The notes beneath the pieces were generated by a model that made no database searches, was not told the DNA's origin, and saw nothing but the letters and a program-made list of their open reading frames with translations. A stretch of 18,958 nt of DNA, from positions 2,647 through 21,604 of the forward strand of contig DBGA01000011.1 in the NCBI GenBank assembly GCA_002295325.1. The letters are read 5' to 3'. The position numbers and the translations under genes are program-made. Below, one piece after another: positions 8,023 to 16,216 of the stretch. Position 1 is the first letter of the stretch. Every line of letters begins with the position of its first letter. This stretch comes from Ruminococcaceae bacterium UBA866. Lineage in GTDB: Bacteria > Bacillota > Clostridia > Oscillospirales > Ruminococcaceae.

Positions 8023-8940
8023 CTAATACAGACCCTCTTCGCCTGACTTTGTAATAATTTTATTTGTAATGGTAATCATTACAACCCCTATGACCGACTT
8101 TAGCAATCCTATTGCTGTAGTATATCCGAAGTTTGTGCCCACCATAAATGACTGCCGATAGACATATGTATCAATGATGTCCGCAACTGGGTATACTGGC
8201 GAAGAATAAAGATTAAATATTTGATCAAAAGATGCTCCTCCCATGATGCCACCAATTTGCAAAATGAGCATGATACATACTGTACCACGTATACCTGGCC
8301 ATGTAATATGTCGCATTTTTTGACTTCGGCTTGCACCGTCTATGCTTGCAGCCTCATATAGTTGTGGGTCAATTCCCGTCAAGGCCGCCATATATATAAT
8401 AGAATCCCAACCAAACTCTTTCCAAATATTCGATCCCCAGATAAACTGACGAAACGACGATTGATTCACAATCGGAGACATTTCCGGAAGGTTTAGTAAT
8501 GAAAGCACTTGATTCACAATACCATTCGATGCAAACATGTTGATAAGAATACCCGACATTACAATCCATGAGATAAAATGTGGAAAAGTAAACACTGTCT
8601 GAAACAACTTTTTTACACGTGGATGCCGAATCTCGTTAAGCAAAATTGCTACTATAATTGGTACTGGAAATTGAAACAATAGCTTACCAAAGCTGAAAAT
8701 TAATGTGTTTTTAAAAGCCCTCCAAAACTCAGCATCTTTAAACATCGCTTGAAAATGTGTAAATCCCAACCATGGGCTGCCCCAAAGTCCCGTATCATAC
8801 CGATAATTTTTGAAAGCTAATGTAATTCCTCCCATTGGAAGATAACAGAACATTACATACCATACAATAACCGGCAAAAGCATAGCATATAGAATCCAAT
8901 CTTTTTTCATACGACGTAGCGTAGAGCTCTCATATTTCAT
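8023..8940 (-). CDS. Sugar ABC transporter permease (LplB/UgpA-like)
   Basis: With the chosen start this is a 305-residue membrane protein. It has a hydrophobic segment directly after the N-terminus (ILYAMLLPVIVWYVMF), several more across the protein, and the ATPase-contact loop EAASIDGASRSQKMRHITWP beginning at residue 196. The frame can be extended to an ATG at 8970, but that ATG has no ribosome binding site and lies at or before the predicted transcription start. AAAGGTGG at 8948-8955 is 7 nt before the ATG at 8938-8940. It is the first gene of the minus-strand operon, divergent from the sensor kinase. It is clearly paralogous to the permease at 14384, sharing for example QFPVPII and FDQIFN. 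No ATPase gene is in the window. Confidence 0.92.
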   Translation of the reverse strand: MKYESSTLRRMKKDWILYAMLLPVIVWYVMFCYLPMGGITLAFKNYRYDTGLWGSPWLGFTHFQAMFKDAEFWRAFKNTLIFSFGKLLFQFPVPIIVAILLNEIRHPRVKKLFQTVFTFPHFISWIVMSGILINMFASNGIVNQVLSLLNLPEMSPIVNQSSFRQFIWGSNIWKEFGWDSIIYMAALTGIDPQLYEAASIDGASRSQKMRHITWPGIRGTVCIMLILQIGGIMGGASFDQIFNLYSSPVYPVADIIDTYVYRQSFMVGTNFGYTTAIGLLKSVIGVVMITITNKIITKSGEEGLY

Positions 8941-8947
8941 GTGCCAC

Positions 8948-8955
8948 CCACCTTT
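8948..8955 (-). promoter_or_regulatory. Ribosome binding site that sets the first permease start
   Basis: AAAGGTGG on the minus strand, 7 nt before the ATG at 8938-8940. It favours that start over the ATG at 8970, which would also fall at the edge of the likely transcript. Confidence 0.7.
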
Positions 8956-8972
8956 ATTTTGTTTACTCATTT

Positions 8973-9012
8973 ATAATATCAGTGCAAGCGACTAAAAGGT
9001 ATGGACGTATGG
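8973..9012 (-). promoter_or_regulatory. Predicted activator-dependent promoter of the left transport/enzyme operon
   Basis: On the minus strand there is a -10 hexamer TATTAT (8973-8978) with an extended TGA just before it. ACGTCC (9003-9008) lies exactly 24 nt upstream, and CCATAC occurs twice as CCATAC-GT-CCATAC (8999-9012). At the usual 17-nt spacing the -35 would be TACCTT, far from consensus. The geometry matches the two plus-strand promoters with TTTGACCATA, but the sequence match is only partial (8 of 11 over the aligned box). The predicted transcription start near 8966 fits translation from 8940. This is a prediction from sequence. Confidence 0.5.
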
Positions 9013-9109
9013 CAGAAGTTTACAAAATAAAAATGGAATAATACTATATTTTATGTACATTTCTAATTTATCTGTAATAATTATGTAATTATATTAGGTA
9101 CAGCTAGAA

Positions 9110-9146
9110 TTTGACCATACATTTTATATCTTCTTTATGATATACT
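9110..9146 (+). promoter_or_regulatory. Predicted promoter of the first sensor kinase gene with TTTGACCATA box
   Basis: TTTGACCATA at 9110-9119 precedes a -10 hexamer TATACT (9141-9146) with an extended TGA; TTGACC and the hexamer are 24 nt apart. TACAG lies 6 nt upstream of the box (9099-9103). The -35 at standard spacing (TACATT) is poor, so an activator is likely. The predicted start near 9153 leaves a very short leader before the ribosome binding site at 9155. TATGAT at 9136-9141 is an alternative -10. Confidence 0.55.
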
Positions 9147-9154
9147 GATGGCAT

Positions 9155-9159
9155 AGGAG
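9155..9159 (+). promoter_or_regulatory. Ribosome binding site that points to a TTG start
   Basis: AGGAG lies 8 nt before TTG at 9168-9170. The longest reading of the frame would start at GTG 9159, but that codon overlaps this site, so it cannot be served by it. Confidence 0.65.
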
Positions 9160-9167
9160 TGATATAT

Positions 9168-10940
9168 TTGCATAGTTTATCCGAATTTTCTATCAAAAAG
9201 CAGTTTCAGCTAATTTTATCTTGCCTACTTTCACTTTGTCTGATACTGGGTGCACTGTCATATATAGTGGTTAATAGTCTTATGACAAAAAATGCAACCG
9301 CCTATGCGCAAAACACAGCTCAGGGATTTCACGTTGAAATGCAATATCTATGTAAGCGAGTGGATGCGATTTTTACTAATCTACTTTTTGATCAAAATAT
9401 AGAACGCATGATGGTAAACCCTTATTCTGCTGAAACACCAGCCTATATTAAAAAACTACAAGTTCAGTTTTCCACATATTCTATTATGAATCAAGATATT
9501 ACTGATATTGCACTTGTTACAAAAGATATGACATGGTCAAACTTTTTTGACGCCGACACGCTGCAAGGCTTTTCTAATAATCTAGACAATGTATATGGGA
9601 CAAAAAGTTTTGGTCTTCGACACTCTCCAGTTCAACAGCACAATGAAAGTAACACTCAACGTCTGGTATTTGGTCACAGCGTTTATGGTATGCATAACGA
9701 TGATCTTTACGGTCAATATCTAGGAAGTATTATTTTGTCATTAAACCCAGCCAAGTCTGCCATCACCCTCCCAGCTAATGAACGTGGTGCTGCATATTTT
9801 GTGCTAGCTGATTCAACTGGCAATACGTTTTCATTTAATGCTTCAAAAGAGATTTGTAAAGATATTTTAAAACAATATGGCGCATCAGATGAGTTTAGCT
9901 CTTCGGATGTACAAGTTTGTGAAACGAAGGATTATCTTATTTATGCAACTCCAATGCCAGAAGCGGACTCATACTTACTAAGTGCTATTGACCGTCATTC
10001 TCTAAACAAAGATGTGTTAATAGCTACAACAATGATTATATTGATTGTTATAGCTGCATTACTAGTGGTTATTCTACTTATGCATACCATTCTACTAAAT
10101 ATGGTGTCACCACTTGGTGAGATGTCGAAATATTTAACCATAGTAAAAAGCAGTGCCCCTAACATGCCAAAGCTACCCATTCACTTATCTGGTTGTAGCG
10201 AGATTCGTATGTTAAGCGATGCCTTTAACGAAATGATTGCCGAACAAAGCCACTTGGCGACGCAGCTACATAGTGCCACAGTAACACTTTATGAATCAGA
10301 GCTTGGGAAAAAGCAAGCTGAGCTCGACTTTTTACGTAGCCAAATCAATCCTCATTTTCTATATAACACATTAGAGTCCATTAAGGACATTGCCAATGAA
10401 CGTGATGTATCAGAGATTGCCGCCATTGCCAATGCCATGGGTAAACTTTTTAGATATAATGTAAAAGGCAGTGTTTCCGTAACACTTGAACAAGAACTAG
10501 ATATTACCCTTGCTTATCTTGATATTCAACAGGCACGTTTTCCTGGTAAGCTAGAAATAATATCGAGCGTGCGCCCAAATACACTAAGAATTCCAGTAAT
10601 GAAGCTTATGCTTCAACCTTTGATAGAAAATGCTATTTACCATGGCATTGAACCCAAAGCTGGAAAAGGCACCTTGTTTCTTAGTGCCAAGATTGAAAAT
10701 GAAATACTAGTGCTCAGTATTTATGATGATGGTGTCGGCATTCCTGCCTCAAAGCTGTCCAGACTACGCCATAATTTATCTAATGTTTGTGAGTCACGGA
10801 TAAGTGGAGAACATATCGGCTTGTTAAATGTGCAACATCGCATTTGGTTACAATATGGCGAAGGTTATGGCATTACCCTAGATAGCAACGAACACGAAGG
10901 TACGCAAATTGTTGTGCGTATTCCCATCCTTAAAAAATAA
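9168..10940 (+). CDS. YesM-type sensor histidine kinase (first)
   Basis: With TTG at 9168 as start the protein has 590 residues. A first membrane segment (about 11-37) and a second (about 284-310) enclose an extracellular sensor region of about 245 residues. A HAMP-like region follows (about 311-360). The His_kinase domain holds QINPHFLYNTLE with the phospho-accepting histidine at H396. The ATP-binding domain has N488 in ENAIYHG, DDGVGI at 520-525 and GEHIGLLNVQHR near 547. This family senses extracellular sugars or sugar-bound binding proteins and phosphorylates YesN-type AraC regulators. The response regulator gene follows after 17 nt with a shared operon. It is divergent from the left importer operon, which it probably controls. 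The sensor region differs from that of the second kinase, so the two likely detect different signals. Confidence 0.9.
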   Translation: MHSLSEFSIKKQFQLILSCLLSLCLILGALSYIVVNSLMTKNATAYAQNTAQGFHVEMQYLCKRVDAIFTNLLFDQNIERMMVNPYSAETPAYIKKLQVQFSTYSIMNQDITDIALVTKDMTWSNFFDADTLQGFSNNLDNVYGTKSFGLRHSPVQQHNESNTQRLVFGHSVYGMHNDDLYGQYLGSIILSLNPAKSAITLPANERGAAYFVLADSTGNTFSFNASKEICKDILKQYGASDEFSSSDVQVCETKDYLIYATPMPEADSYLLSAIDRHSLNKDVLIATTMIILIVIAALLVVILLMHTILLNMVSPLGEMSKYLTIVKSSAPNMPKLPIHLSGCSEIRMLSDAFNEMIAEQSHLATQLHSATVTLYESELGKKQAELDFLRSQINPHFLYNTLESIKDIANERDVSEIAAIANAMGKLFRYNVKGSVSVTLEQELDITLAYLDIQQARFPGKLEIISSVRPNTLRIPVMKLMLQPLIENAIYHGIEPKAGKGTLFLSAKIENEILVLSIYDDGVGIPASKLSRLRHNLSNVCESRISGEHIGLLNVQHRIWLQYGEGYGITLDSNEHEGTQIVVRIPILKK

Positions 10941-10957
10941 AAAGGAGATTTTTGCTA

Positions 10958-12370
10958 ATGCTAAAGGTACTTCTTGCAGACGATGAAAACCGTATTTTAA
11001 AAAACTTGCAAAATGAAATCCCTTGGACACAGCTTGGACTTACAGTGACTTGTTGTGCCAACAATGGTCTTGAAGCCGCATCATTTGCAGTTAAACACGA
11101 TGTGGATATAGTAGTCACAGATATACGTATGCCTATCTTAAATGGGCTCGAACTTTGCAAAAAGCTGCATGAGGCAAATCCATCACTACAAATAATAATC
11201 ATCAGTGGATATGCTGATTTTGCATATGCACAACAAGCAATTCAACTTGGTGTTATTGGATATTGTTTAAAACCTATCGACATGACCGAACTTATAGGAT
11301 TTCTACGCACAGCCATACATAATATTCATAAAGATAAGACTGTGAATGATGATGCATTACTAGATTGCATTGAAGAAGGATGCCCTGAGACTATTCGTGC
11401 AGCATTTTTAGAGCTTGGTTTAATAAAGGATTCGTATTATGTTGCTGCTTCTGTAGGTATTCATAATGTAGAAAAACAAATCGGAGCGACACTCTCTTGT
11501 AGACTTGGCAAACACAAGTATTTATATTTTTCCCAAACGCCTTTCAATCGTGACGCCGCCGTTAAGCTAATTTGCTTTTCAAGCGGAAATGGTGGTATTG
11601 GGATAAATACTAATGCAGTAAGTGCGACAAAGCTAGGCAATGCCGTTCACGTTGTTATTGCTATGGCGTATCAATATTTTATTAACGGTGCACCAACGCT
11701 GTGCGAAAATCTTGTACATAGTTCTTTAACAGATGAAATATTTGCACAATTACAAAAATCTTTACGTACGCCAGATTTGCTGTGTGCCTTTTTACACACT
11801 TTGCAAAATGCTGATTGCTCGCTTTTATTCAATATGCGCTCTGCTTTCAGATTTTACTACCTTGTTTATACAAGTGAACTTTTGTGCTCTGTAAATAATG
11901 TTGGCGAACATCATCTGTATGGATTTGAGCAACTTGCCTCTGAACATGACAACTTTAATGAAGTGTTGGCTGAAATACTTTCAGATTTAAAGCAACCTTT
12001 TCATGAATCATACCCTACTCCACAGGCTGCACCTAGCACTTTCTTACAAATTCTAAGGTTTCTCAGCGAAAATTATGAAAAAGAGCTTTCCCTTAAGAAA
12101 ACAGCGGAAACATTCCATATGAATGCATCATATGTCAGCCAGTTAATAAAAAATGAAACTGGTCTTACTTATTCACAATATGTCACTGAGCTTCGTATCA
12201 ATAAAGCAAAGGAATTACTTCAAACTACAGCTTTAAGCCTTGCTGAAGTAAGTGAGGCTGTTGGGTTTAAGGACTATTTTTATTTTATTAAGAAATTTAA
12301 AAAGAAATATAATATTACACCAGGGCAACTAAGAAAAGCAAAAACTGCAAACAATACAGCAGAAAAATAA
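10958..12370 (+). CDS. YesN-type response regulator with AraC DNA-binding domain
   Basis: From ATG at 10958 the protein has 470 residues. The receiver domain (about 1-120) has the acidic pair D8/D9, the phospho-acceptor D55 in VVTDIRMP, and the conserved lysine K105 in YCLKPID. A middle region (about 130-360) has no clear motif. The AraC-type double helix-turn-helix is at about 362-460, with LKKTAETFHMNASYVSQLIK and the second helix pair around LAEVSEAVGFKDYFYFIKKF. Such proteins usually activate sugar-transport operons. The longer frame starts at TTG 10952, but AAGGAG at 10942-10947 is only 4 nt from it and 10 nt from the ATG, so the ATG is preferred with some doubt. It is the only response regulator in the window and lies between two kinases; it is the natural candidate to bind the TTTGACCATA boxes. 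Confidence 0.92.
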   Translation: MLKVLLADDENRILKNLQNEIPWTQLGLTVTCCANNGLEAASFAVKHDVDIVVTDIRMPILNGLELCKKLHEANPSLQIIIISGYADFAYAQQAIQLGVIGYCLKPIDMTELIGFLRTAIHNIHKDKTVNDDALLDCIEEGCPETIRAAFLELGLIKDSYYVAASVGIHNVEKQIGATLSCRLGKHKYLYFSQTPFNRDAAVKLICFSSGNGGIGINTNAVSATKLGNAVHVVIAMAYQYFINGAPTLCENLVHSSLTDEIFAQLQKSLRTPDLLCAFLHTLQNADCSLLFNMRSAFRFYYLVYTSELLCSVNNVGEHHLYGFEQLASEHDNFNEVLAEILSDLKQPFHESYPTPQAAPSTFLQILRFLSENYEKELSLKKTAETFHMNASYVSQLIKNETGLTYSQYVTELRINKAKELLQTTALSLAEVSEAVGFKDYFYFIKKFKKKYNITPGQLRKAKTANNTAEK

Positions 12371-12388
12371 TTTGTATTAATACAAATT
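12369..12388. promoter_or_regulatory. 20-bp perfect palindrome, candidate operator
   Basis: AATTTGTATTAATACAAATT is fully self-complementary, centred between 12378 and 12379. It overlaps the last two bases of the response regulator stop codon and lies 34 nt before the second kinase start. It has no loop and no T-run, so it is a poor terminator and looks more like a binding site for a dimeric protein. No family of regulator can be named from the sequence. Confidence 0.45.
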
Positions 12389-12422
12389 TATGGATTGGTA
12401 AATTGGGGAATAGGGGAAAAAC

Positions 12423-14171
12423 ATGAAAAGGAACTGGAATATTAAGAGCCAAATTGCGTTGATGGTTACTACTATTTTAATTATAGTAACAGGCATTGAG
12501 ATTGGAATTATTCTAAATTCAATTGCAAATAATCGTAAGAATGTTCAAAAAGAATTAGACAACGCTACATTGCAAATTCAAAATGATGTGAACTTATTTT
12601 GTACGGAGATTGAAAGCGTTGTAGATAATCTTTATGATAGCCCCAAGATGCAAAAATTTTTTACTGAAACTAACTCTCAAGAACGTTTTATAATTAGTCA
12701 ATATATTCAAGATATTATTAACGCAACAATTTATGGAAACTTGAATATCAGTACGATTAAGATACTGCAATCCAATTATATGATTAGCACTGCTGGGTCA
12801 AGCAGTCAGCAGGCACTTTTTTATAAGGCAAATACTGAGTATGGGTTATTTGATTTGCTTCCTGATAACCACTTATACACCAATGTATACATGGACAAAA
12901 CTACATCAAAACCTTATGTTGCATATGTGCGTCCTGTTTTTCCTGTGGGCAATTATTCTCCCCAAAATGACAATTCTGAAAAAAAGATATTCTATGTGCT
13001 TTGCAGGTTGGATTCGTTACAGAGGTATGTTAATTCTGTTGTTTCTACTGTTGGAGAAATGGAAATTGTGGTTGAAGAAGGTGGGAAGATCATTCTTTCA
13101 AACAATCATTCTCTGATTAATCGGCCTTTGACAAATAGCCGTTATTTTCAACTCCAGGAGAAATATCAAGTTTCTTATAGGAAGATAGATATAATGGGCT
13201 GGGGCATTTATATGAGTGTTCCAGTAAGCGGAATATATCAAAATAGTATTGGTATGCTCAAAGAAAACTTGATCATCTCTATAATTTCATTATTAATTAT
13301 TGTAATAGTTGGATGGTGGATTACAAGAAATCTAACTACTCCGGTAACAAAGCTTTCAAATGATATTAATTCAATTCATGGTGGAAAATCTCCGCATCAG
13401 ATTTTGAGCAATTATGATCTGCTTGAAGTTAACAATATTGCTACATATATTAATAGTATGCTTGAGCGTGTTCATATTACAAATGAGAGCCTCATGGAGA
13501 CACAAGATAATCTGCATCAATCTATTGTCGCAAAAAAAGAGGCTGAGCTTGCATTTTATCAGACACAGATTAATCCTCATTTTATTTATAATACACTCGA
13601 ATGTATGCGCAGCATCGGGCAGGCTTATAACGTAACCGAGATACAGACTATTTCTAACTCTATGGCAAAGATTTTTCGGTATAGTGTAAAGGGAAAGGAT
13701 ATAGTAGATTTATCTGAGGAACTATCCTGTGCAAATGATTATTTTGAAATTATTAATATTCGTTATTTAAATAAGTTTTTCTTAAAAATAGATGTGGCGC
13801 AAGAACTTTTATCAATGAAAATTCCTAAAATGATATTGCAACCGTTAACTGAAAATGCGATTGGTCATGGACTTAGCGGAAAACAAGAGGGCGGACTCGT
13901 TGAAATTACTGCTTCTTGCGATGAAAAAAATCTTTATATTATTGTTTCTGATGATGGATATGGGATTGAGCCACAGCGTTTAGAGGAACTTAATCGTAAC
14001 TTTGAAACCTCATGGCGAAAAAAAGTGATTTTAGGAAGGCATAACGGTGTTGGACTTGATAATATAAATCTTCGCATAAAGCTTGATTTTGGGGAGGAAT
14101 ATGGTGTTTTACTTGAAAGCACTTTGGGACAAGGCACTAGGGCAATTGTAAGACTTCCTATCATTAATTAG
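12423..14171 (+). CDS. YesM-type sensor histidine kinase (second, without its own regulator in the window)
   Basis: This 582-residue protein has membrane segments at about 10-33 and 281-301 around an extracellular sensor region of about 245 residues, then a HAMP region (about 302-353). The kinase core has QINPHFIYNTLE with H386, N478 in ENAIGHG, DDGYGI at 510-515 and NGVGLDNINLR near 541. The start ATG is preceded by AGGGG, 6 nt away. It lies 52 nt after the response regulator and 212 nt before the second importer operon. It is homologous to the first kinase in the core, but its sensor region is different. Because no second response regulator is seen, it either shares the adjacent one or works with a regulator encoded beyond the window. 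Its position suggests it senses the substrate of the second importer. Confidence 0.9.
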   Translation: MKRNWNIKSQIALMVTTILIIVTGIEIGIILNSIANNRKNVQKELDNATLQIQNDVNLFCTEIESVVDNLYDSPKMQKFFTETNSQERFIISQYIQDIINATIYGNLNISTIKILQSNYMISTAGSSSQQALFYKANTEYGLFDLLPDNHLYTNVYMDKTTSKPYVAYVRPVFPVGNYSPQNDNSEKKIFYVLCRLDSLQRYVNSVVSTVGEMEIVVEEGGKIILSNNHSLINRPLTNSRYFQLQEKYQVSYRKIDIMGWGIYMSVPVSGIYQNSIGMLKENLIISIISLLIIVIVGWWITRNLTTPVTKLSNDINSIHGGKSPHQILSNYDLLEVNNIATYINSMLERVHITNESLMETQDNLHQSIVAKKEAELAFYQTQINPHFIYNTLECMRSIGQAYNVTEIQTISNSMAKIFRYSVKGKDIVDLSEELSCANDYFEIINIRYLNKFFLKIDVAQELLSMKIPKMILQPLTENAIGHGLSGKQEGGLVEITASCDEKNLYIIVSDDGYGIEPQRLEELNRNFETSWRKKVILGRHNGVGLDNINLRIKLDFGEEYGVLLESTLGQGTRAIVRLPIIN

Positions 14172-14207
14172 TTGTAACTTCCGAAGAATTTCCATTACAG
14201 ACCGAAT

Positions 14208-14244
14208 TTTGACCATAAACTTATGCAATATAACCAGTTATAAT
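14208..14244 (+). promoter_or_regulatory. Predicted promoter of the second importer operon with TTTGACCATA box
   Basis: TTTGACCATA at 14208-14217 precedes a consensus -10 TATAAT at 14239-14244, with 24 nt between TTGACC and the hexamer. TACAG lies 7 nt upstream of the box (14196-14200). A second TTTCCAT occurs 21 nt before the CCAT of the box. The -35 at standard spacing (TAAACT) is weak. The box and its distance match the promoter before the first kinase. The predicted start near 14251 leaves a leader of about 130 nt. Confidence 0.6.
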
Positions 14245-14304
14245 GTAGTCATACAATAAGTTTATGTGCAAAATCAAAATGATGTCAACAGGCGTATTTT
14301 GATA

Positions 14305-14345
14305 GATAAGACCGCATAACTGACTTATCAGTATGCGGTCTTATC
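14305..14345 (+). other. Long leader hairpin upstream of the second importer operon
   Basis: GATAAGACCGCATA (14305-14318) pairs perfectly with TATGCGGTCTTATC (14332-14345), and the stem can be extended inward by ACTGA with TCAG and one bulge to a CTTA loop. No T-run follows on either strand, so it is not a standard intrinsic terminator. It ends 22 nt before the ribosome binding site. It may be an mRNA-stabilising or regulatory stem, or a degraded terminator of the second kinase gene. Confidence 0.6.
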
Positions 14346-14367
14346 CATGGATCTGATTGAATTGAGT

Positions 14368-14373
14368 AGGAGG
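14368..14373 (+). promoter_or_regulatory. Ribosome binding site for a TTG start
   Basis: AGGAGG lies 10 nt before TTG at 14384-14386. No ATG is available near it in the permease frame, so the TTG start is favoured. Confidence 0.7.
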
Positions 14374-14383
14374 GGTTACAGCT

Positions 14384-15322
14384 TTGTCAACAAAAATACA
14401 AAAAAAACCACATAATAATTTGTGGAAGGAAATTTTAAAGAATAAATATATTTATTTAATATTAATTCCAGGGTTACTTTATTATGTGATTTTTGCCTAT
14501 GGTCCAATGTATGGATTAATTATTGCCTTTAAGGATTATCAAATTAGAGAGGGGATCTTAGGGAGCCCGTGGAATGGCTTTGATAATTTCAGGCGTATAT
14601 TTAAGGATTATGAATTCTATGTTGCATTGAAAAACACTCTGGTAATCAGCTTTAGTCGTATTATCATACAATTTCCCGTTCCAATCATTTTAGCTTTATT
14701 TTTAAATGAGCTAAAAGAAGGAATTTATAAAAAAACCTTGCAAACCGTATTGACATTTCCTAATTTTCTTTCGTGGGTTGTCGTATCAAGTATTTTAATC
14801 AATTTGCTTTCAAATGCGGGTGCAGTGAATAGCTTAATTGCATTATTCGGATTGGAACGTCAAAACTTTTTGGCGGATTCTGACCTATTTCGCCCCTTAC
14901 TTTATGTAACGGAAATTTGGAAAAGTGCTGGTTGGGGAAGCATTATTTACCTAGCGGCAATCTCAGCAATCAGCCCTGAGCTTTATGAGGCAGCAACCAT
15001 TGATGGAGCAAACAAAATTCAAAAGATGGTTTTTATAACATGGCCTTCCATACTTCCGACTGTTGTTGTAATGCTTATTTTATCAGTGGGTGGTGTTATG
15101 AATGCAGGATTCGATCAAATCTTTAACATGCAAAATCCAGCAGTTCGTGAGGTTAGTGATATCCTTGATACATATATTTACAGGATTACATTTGGAACAG
15201 GAACCGATTTTGGATTTAGTACTGGTGTGGGATTGTTTAAATCCGTTGTGAATTTTATCTTATTAATTACGTTTGATAAGATATCTCGGATTATTAGTGG
15301 TCATTCAAACGGTATTTTTTAG
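14384..15322 (+). CDS. Sugar ABC transporter permease (LplB/UgpA-like), second importer
   Basis: This 312-residue membrane protein starts at TTG after AGGAGG. A hydrophobic segment lies at about 22-48 (YLILIPGLLYYVIFAYGPMY), with others along the length. The ATPase-contact loop EAATIDGANKIQKMVFITWP starts at residue 202. It is a clear paralogue of the permease at 8023-8940: both share the block from the GSPW motif through QFPVPII and LTFP/FTFP to FDQIFN. It is the first gene of the right-hand operon, with the next permease 15 nt downstream. The imported sugar cannot be read from the sequence. Confidence 0.93.
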   Translation: MSTKIQKKPHNNLWKEILKNKYIYLILIPGLLYYVIFAYGPMYGLIIAFKDYQIREGILGSPWNGFDNFRRIFKDYEFYVALKNTLVISFSRIIIQFPVPIILALFLNELKEGIYKKTLQTVLTFPNFLSWVVVSSILINLLSNAGAVNSLIALFGLERQNFLADSDLFRPLLYVTEIWKSAGWGSIIYLAAISAISPELYEAATIDGANKIQKMVFITWPSILPTVVVMLILSVGGVMNAGFDQIFNMQNPAVREVSDILDTYIYRITFGTGTDFGFSTGVGLFKSVVNFILLITFDKISRIISGHSNGIF

Positions 15323-15337
15323 AAAGGGGGACAACAG

Positions 15338-16216
15338 ATGAAAACGTTGCACAACAAAAAAAAAATAGATTTGTTTTATATTATCATTGTTATTGTTTTA
15401 AGCTTTGCTGGACTAATTGTGCTATACCCATTTTACAACGCACTTTTAGTTTCCCTTGTGTCACAAAAGGAATATATTCAAACACCGTTTATGCTTTGGC
15501 CCAAAAACATTACGCTTGATGCCTACCGTTACCTGTTTGAGGACGGCAGCATTATAACAGGGTATCGGTCTACACTGATGCTTGTCTTAATAGGAGTTCC
15601 ATACAATTTGATTTTAACATCAAGTGTCGCCTATGCAATGTCCAGAGCCCACTTTCCAGGCAAAAAGTTCTTTAATGCTATGATCATTCTTACAATGTAT
15701 TTTGGTGGAGGAATTATTCCAACCTATCTATTAATAAGAAATCTGGGATTACTAAACTCGCTTGCTTCAGTTGTTTTAGTTTACGGAGTAAATACATATA
15801 ACATGATCATTATGAGAAACTTCTTTATGTCAATTCCTGCTTCAATTGAAGAATCAGCAAAAATTGATGGGGCAAATGATATTGTAATTCTATGTCGTAT
15901 AGTTTTGCCGCTTTCAAAGCCAATTGTCGCTACTATGCTTTTGTTTTTTACGGTTGACCGGTGGAATGAGTGGTTTAATGCTATGATATTCCTTCGTGAT
16001 AATTCTAAATGGCCACTGCAGATGGTGCTTCGCTCTATCGTTAACAGGCCAATGATGGATTTTAGTGTTACCACTAGCGCTTTAAAGGATAGTGTTTTTG
16101 CAGACGGAATTAAAATGGCAGCAGTTGCAGTTACAATGCTACCCGTAATGCTAGTTTATCCATTTGTACAAAAACACTTCATGAAAGGAATTATGTTAGG
16201 AGGTGTGAAAGCCTAA
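15338..16216 (+). CDS. Sugar ABC transporter permease (LplC/AraQ-like), second importer
   Basis: This 292-residue membrane protein begins MKTLHNKKK and has a first hydrophobic segment at about 12-40 with LYPFYNALLVSL. The coupling loop is ESAKIDGANDIVILCRIVLP, starting at 172, with S in place of the second A of the EAA signature; this variation is tolerated in the family. The C-terminus PFVQKHFMKGIMLGGVKA is nearly the same as in the left-hand paralogue. AAAGGGGG before the ATG supports the start. It should form a heterodimer with the preceding permease. The gene for the lipoprotein follows after 67 nt. Confidence 0.93.
   Translation: MKTLHNKKKIDLFYIIIVIVLSFAGLIVLYPFYNALLVSLVSQKEYIQTPFMLWPKNITLDAYRYLFEDGSIITGYRSTLMLVLIGVPYNLILTSSVAYAMSRAHFPGKKFFNAMIILTMYFGGGIIPTYLLIRNLGLLNSLASVVLVYGVNTYNMIIMRNFFMSIPASIEESAKIDGANDIVILCRIVLPLSKPIVATMLLFFTVDRWNEWFNAMIFLRDNSKWPLQMVLRSIVNRPMMDFSVTTSALKDSVFADGIKMAAVAVTMLPVMLVYPFVQKHFMKGIMLGGVKA

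Noticed and set aside
8941..8970. N-terminal extension of the first permease to ATG 8970
   Set aside because: No ribosome binding site before it, and it lies at or upstream of the predicted transcription start; AAAGGTGG at 8948-8955 serves the ATG at 8940.
9077..9092. Inverted repeat ATAATTA-TG-TAATTAT in the divergent region
   Set aside because: Only A/T arms of 7 bases in very AT-rich DNA; no counterpart before the other promoters, so chance is likely.
14264..14302. 12-codon ORF (M-C-K-I-K...) just before the leader hairpin, a possible leader peptide
   Set aside because: No ribosome binding site precedes its ATG, and its codons show no run of one amino acid that would suggest attenuation.
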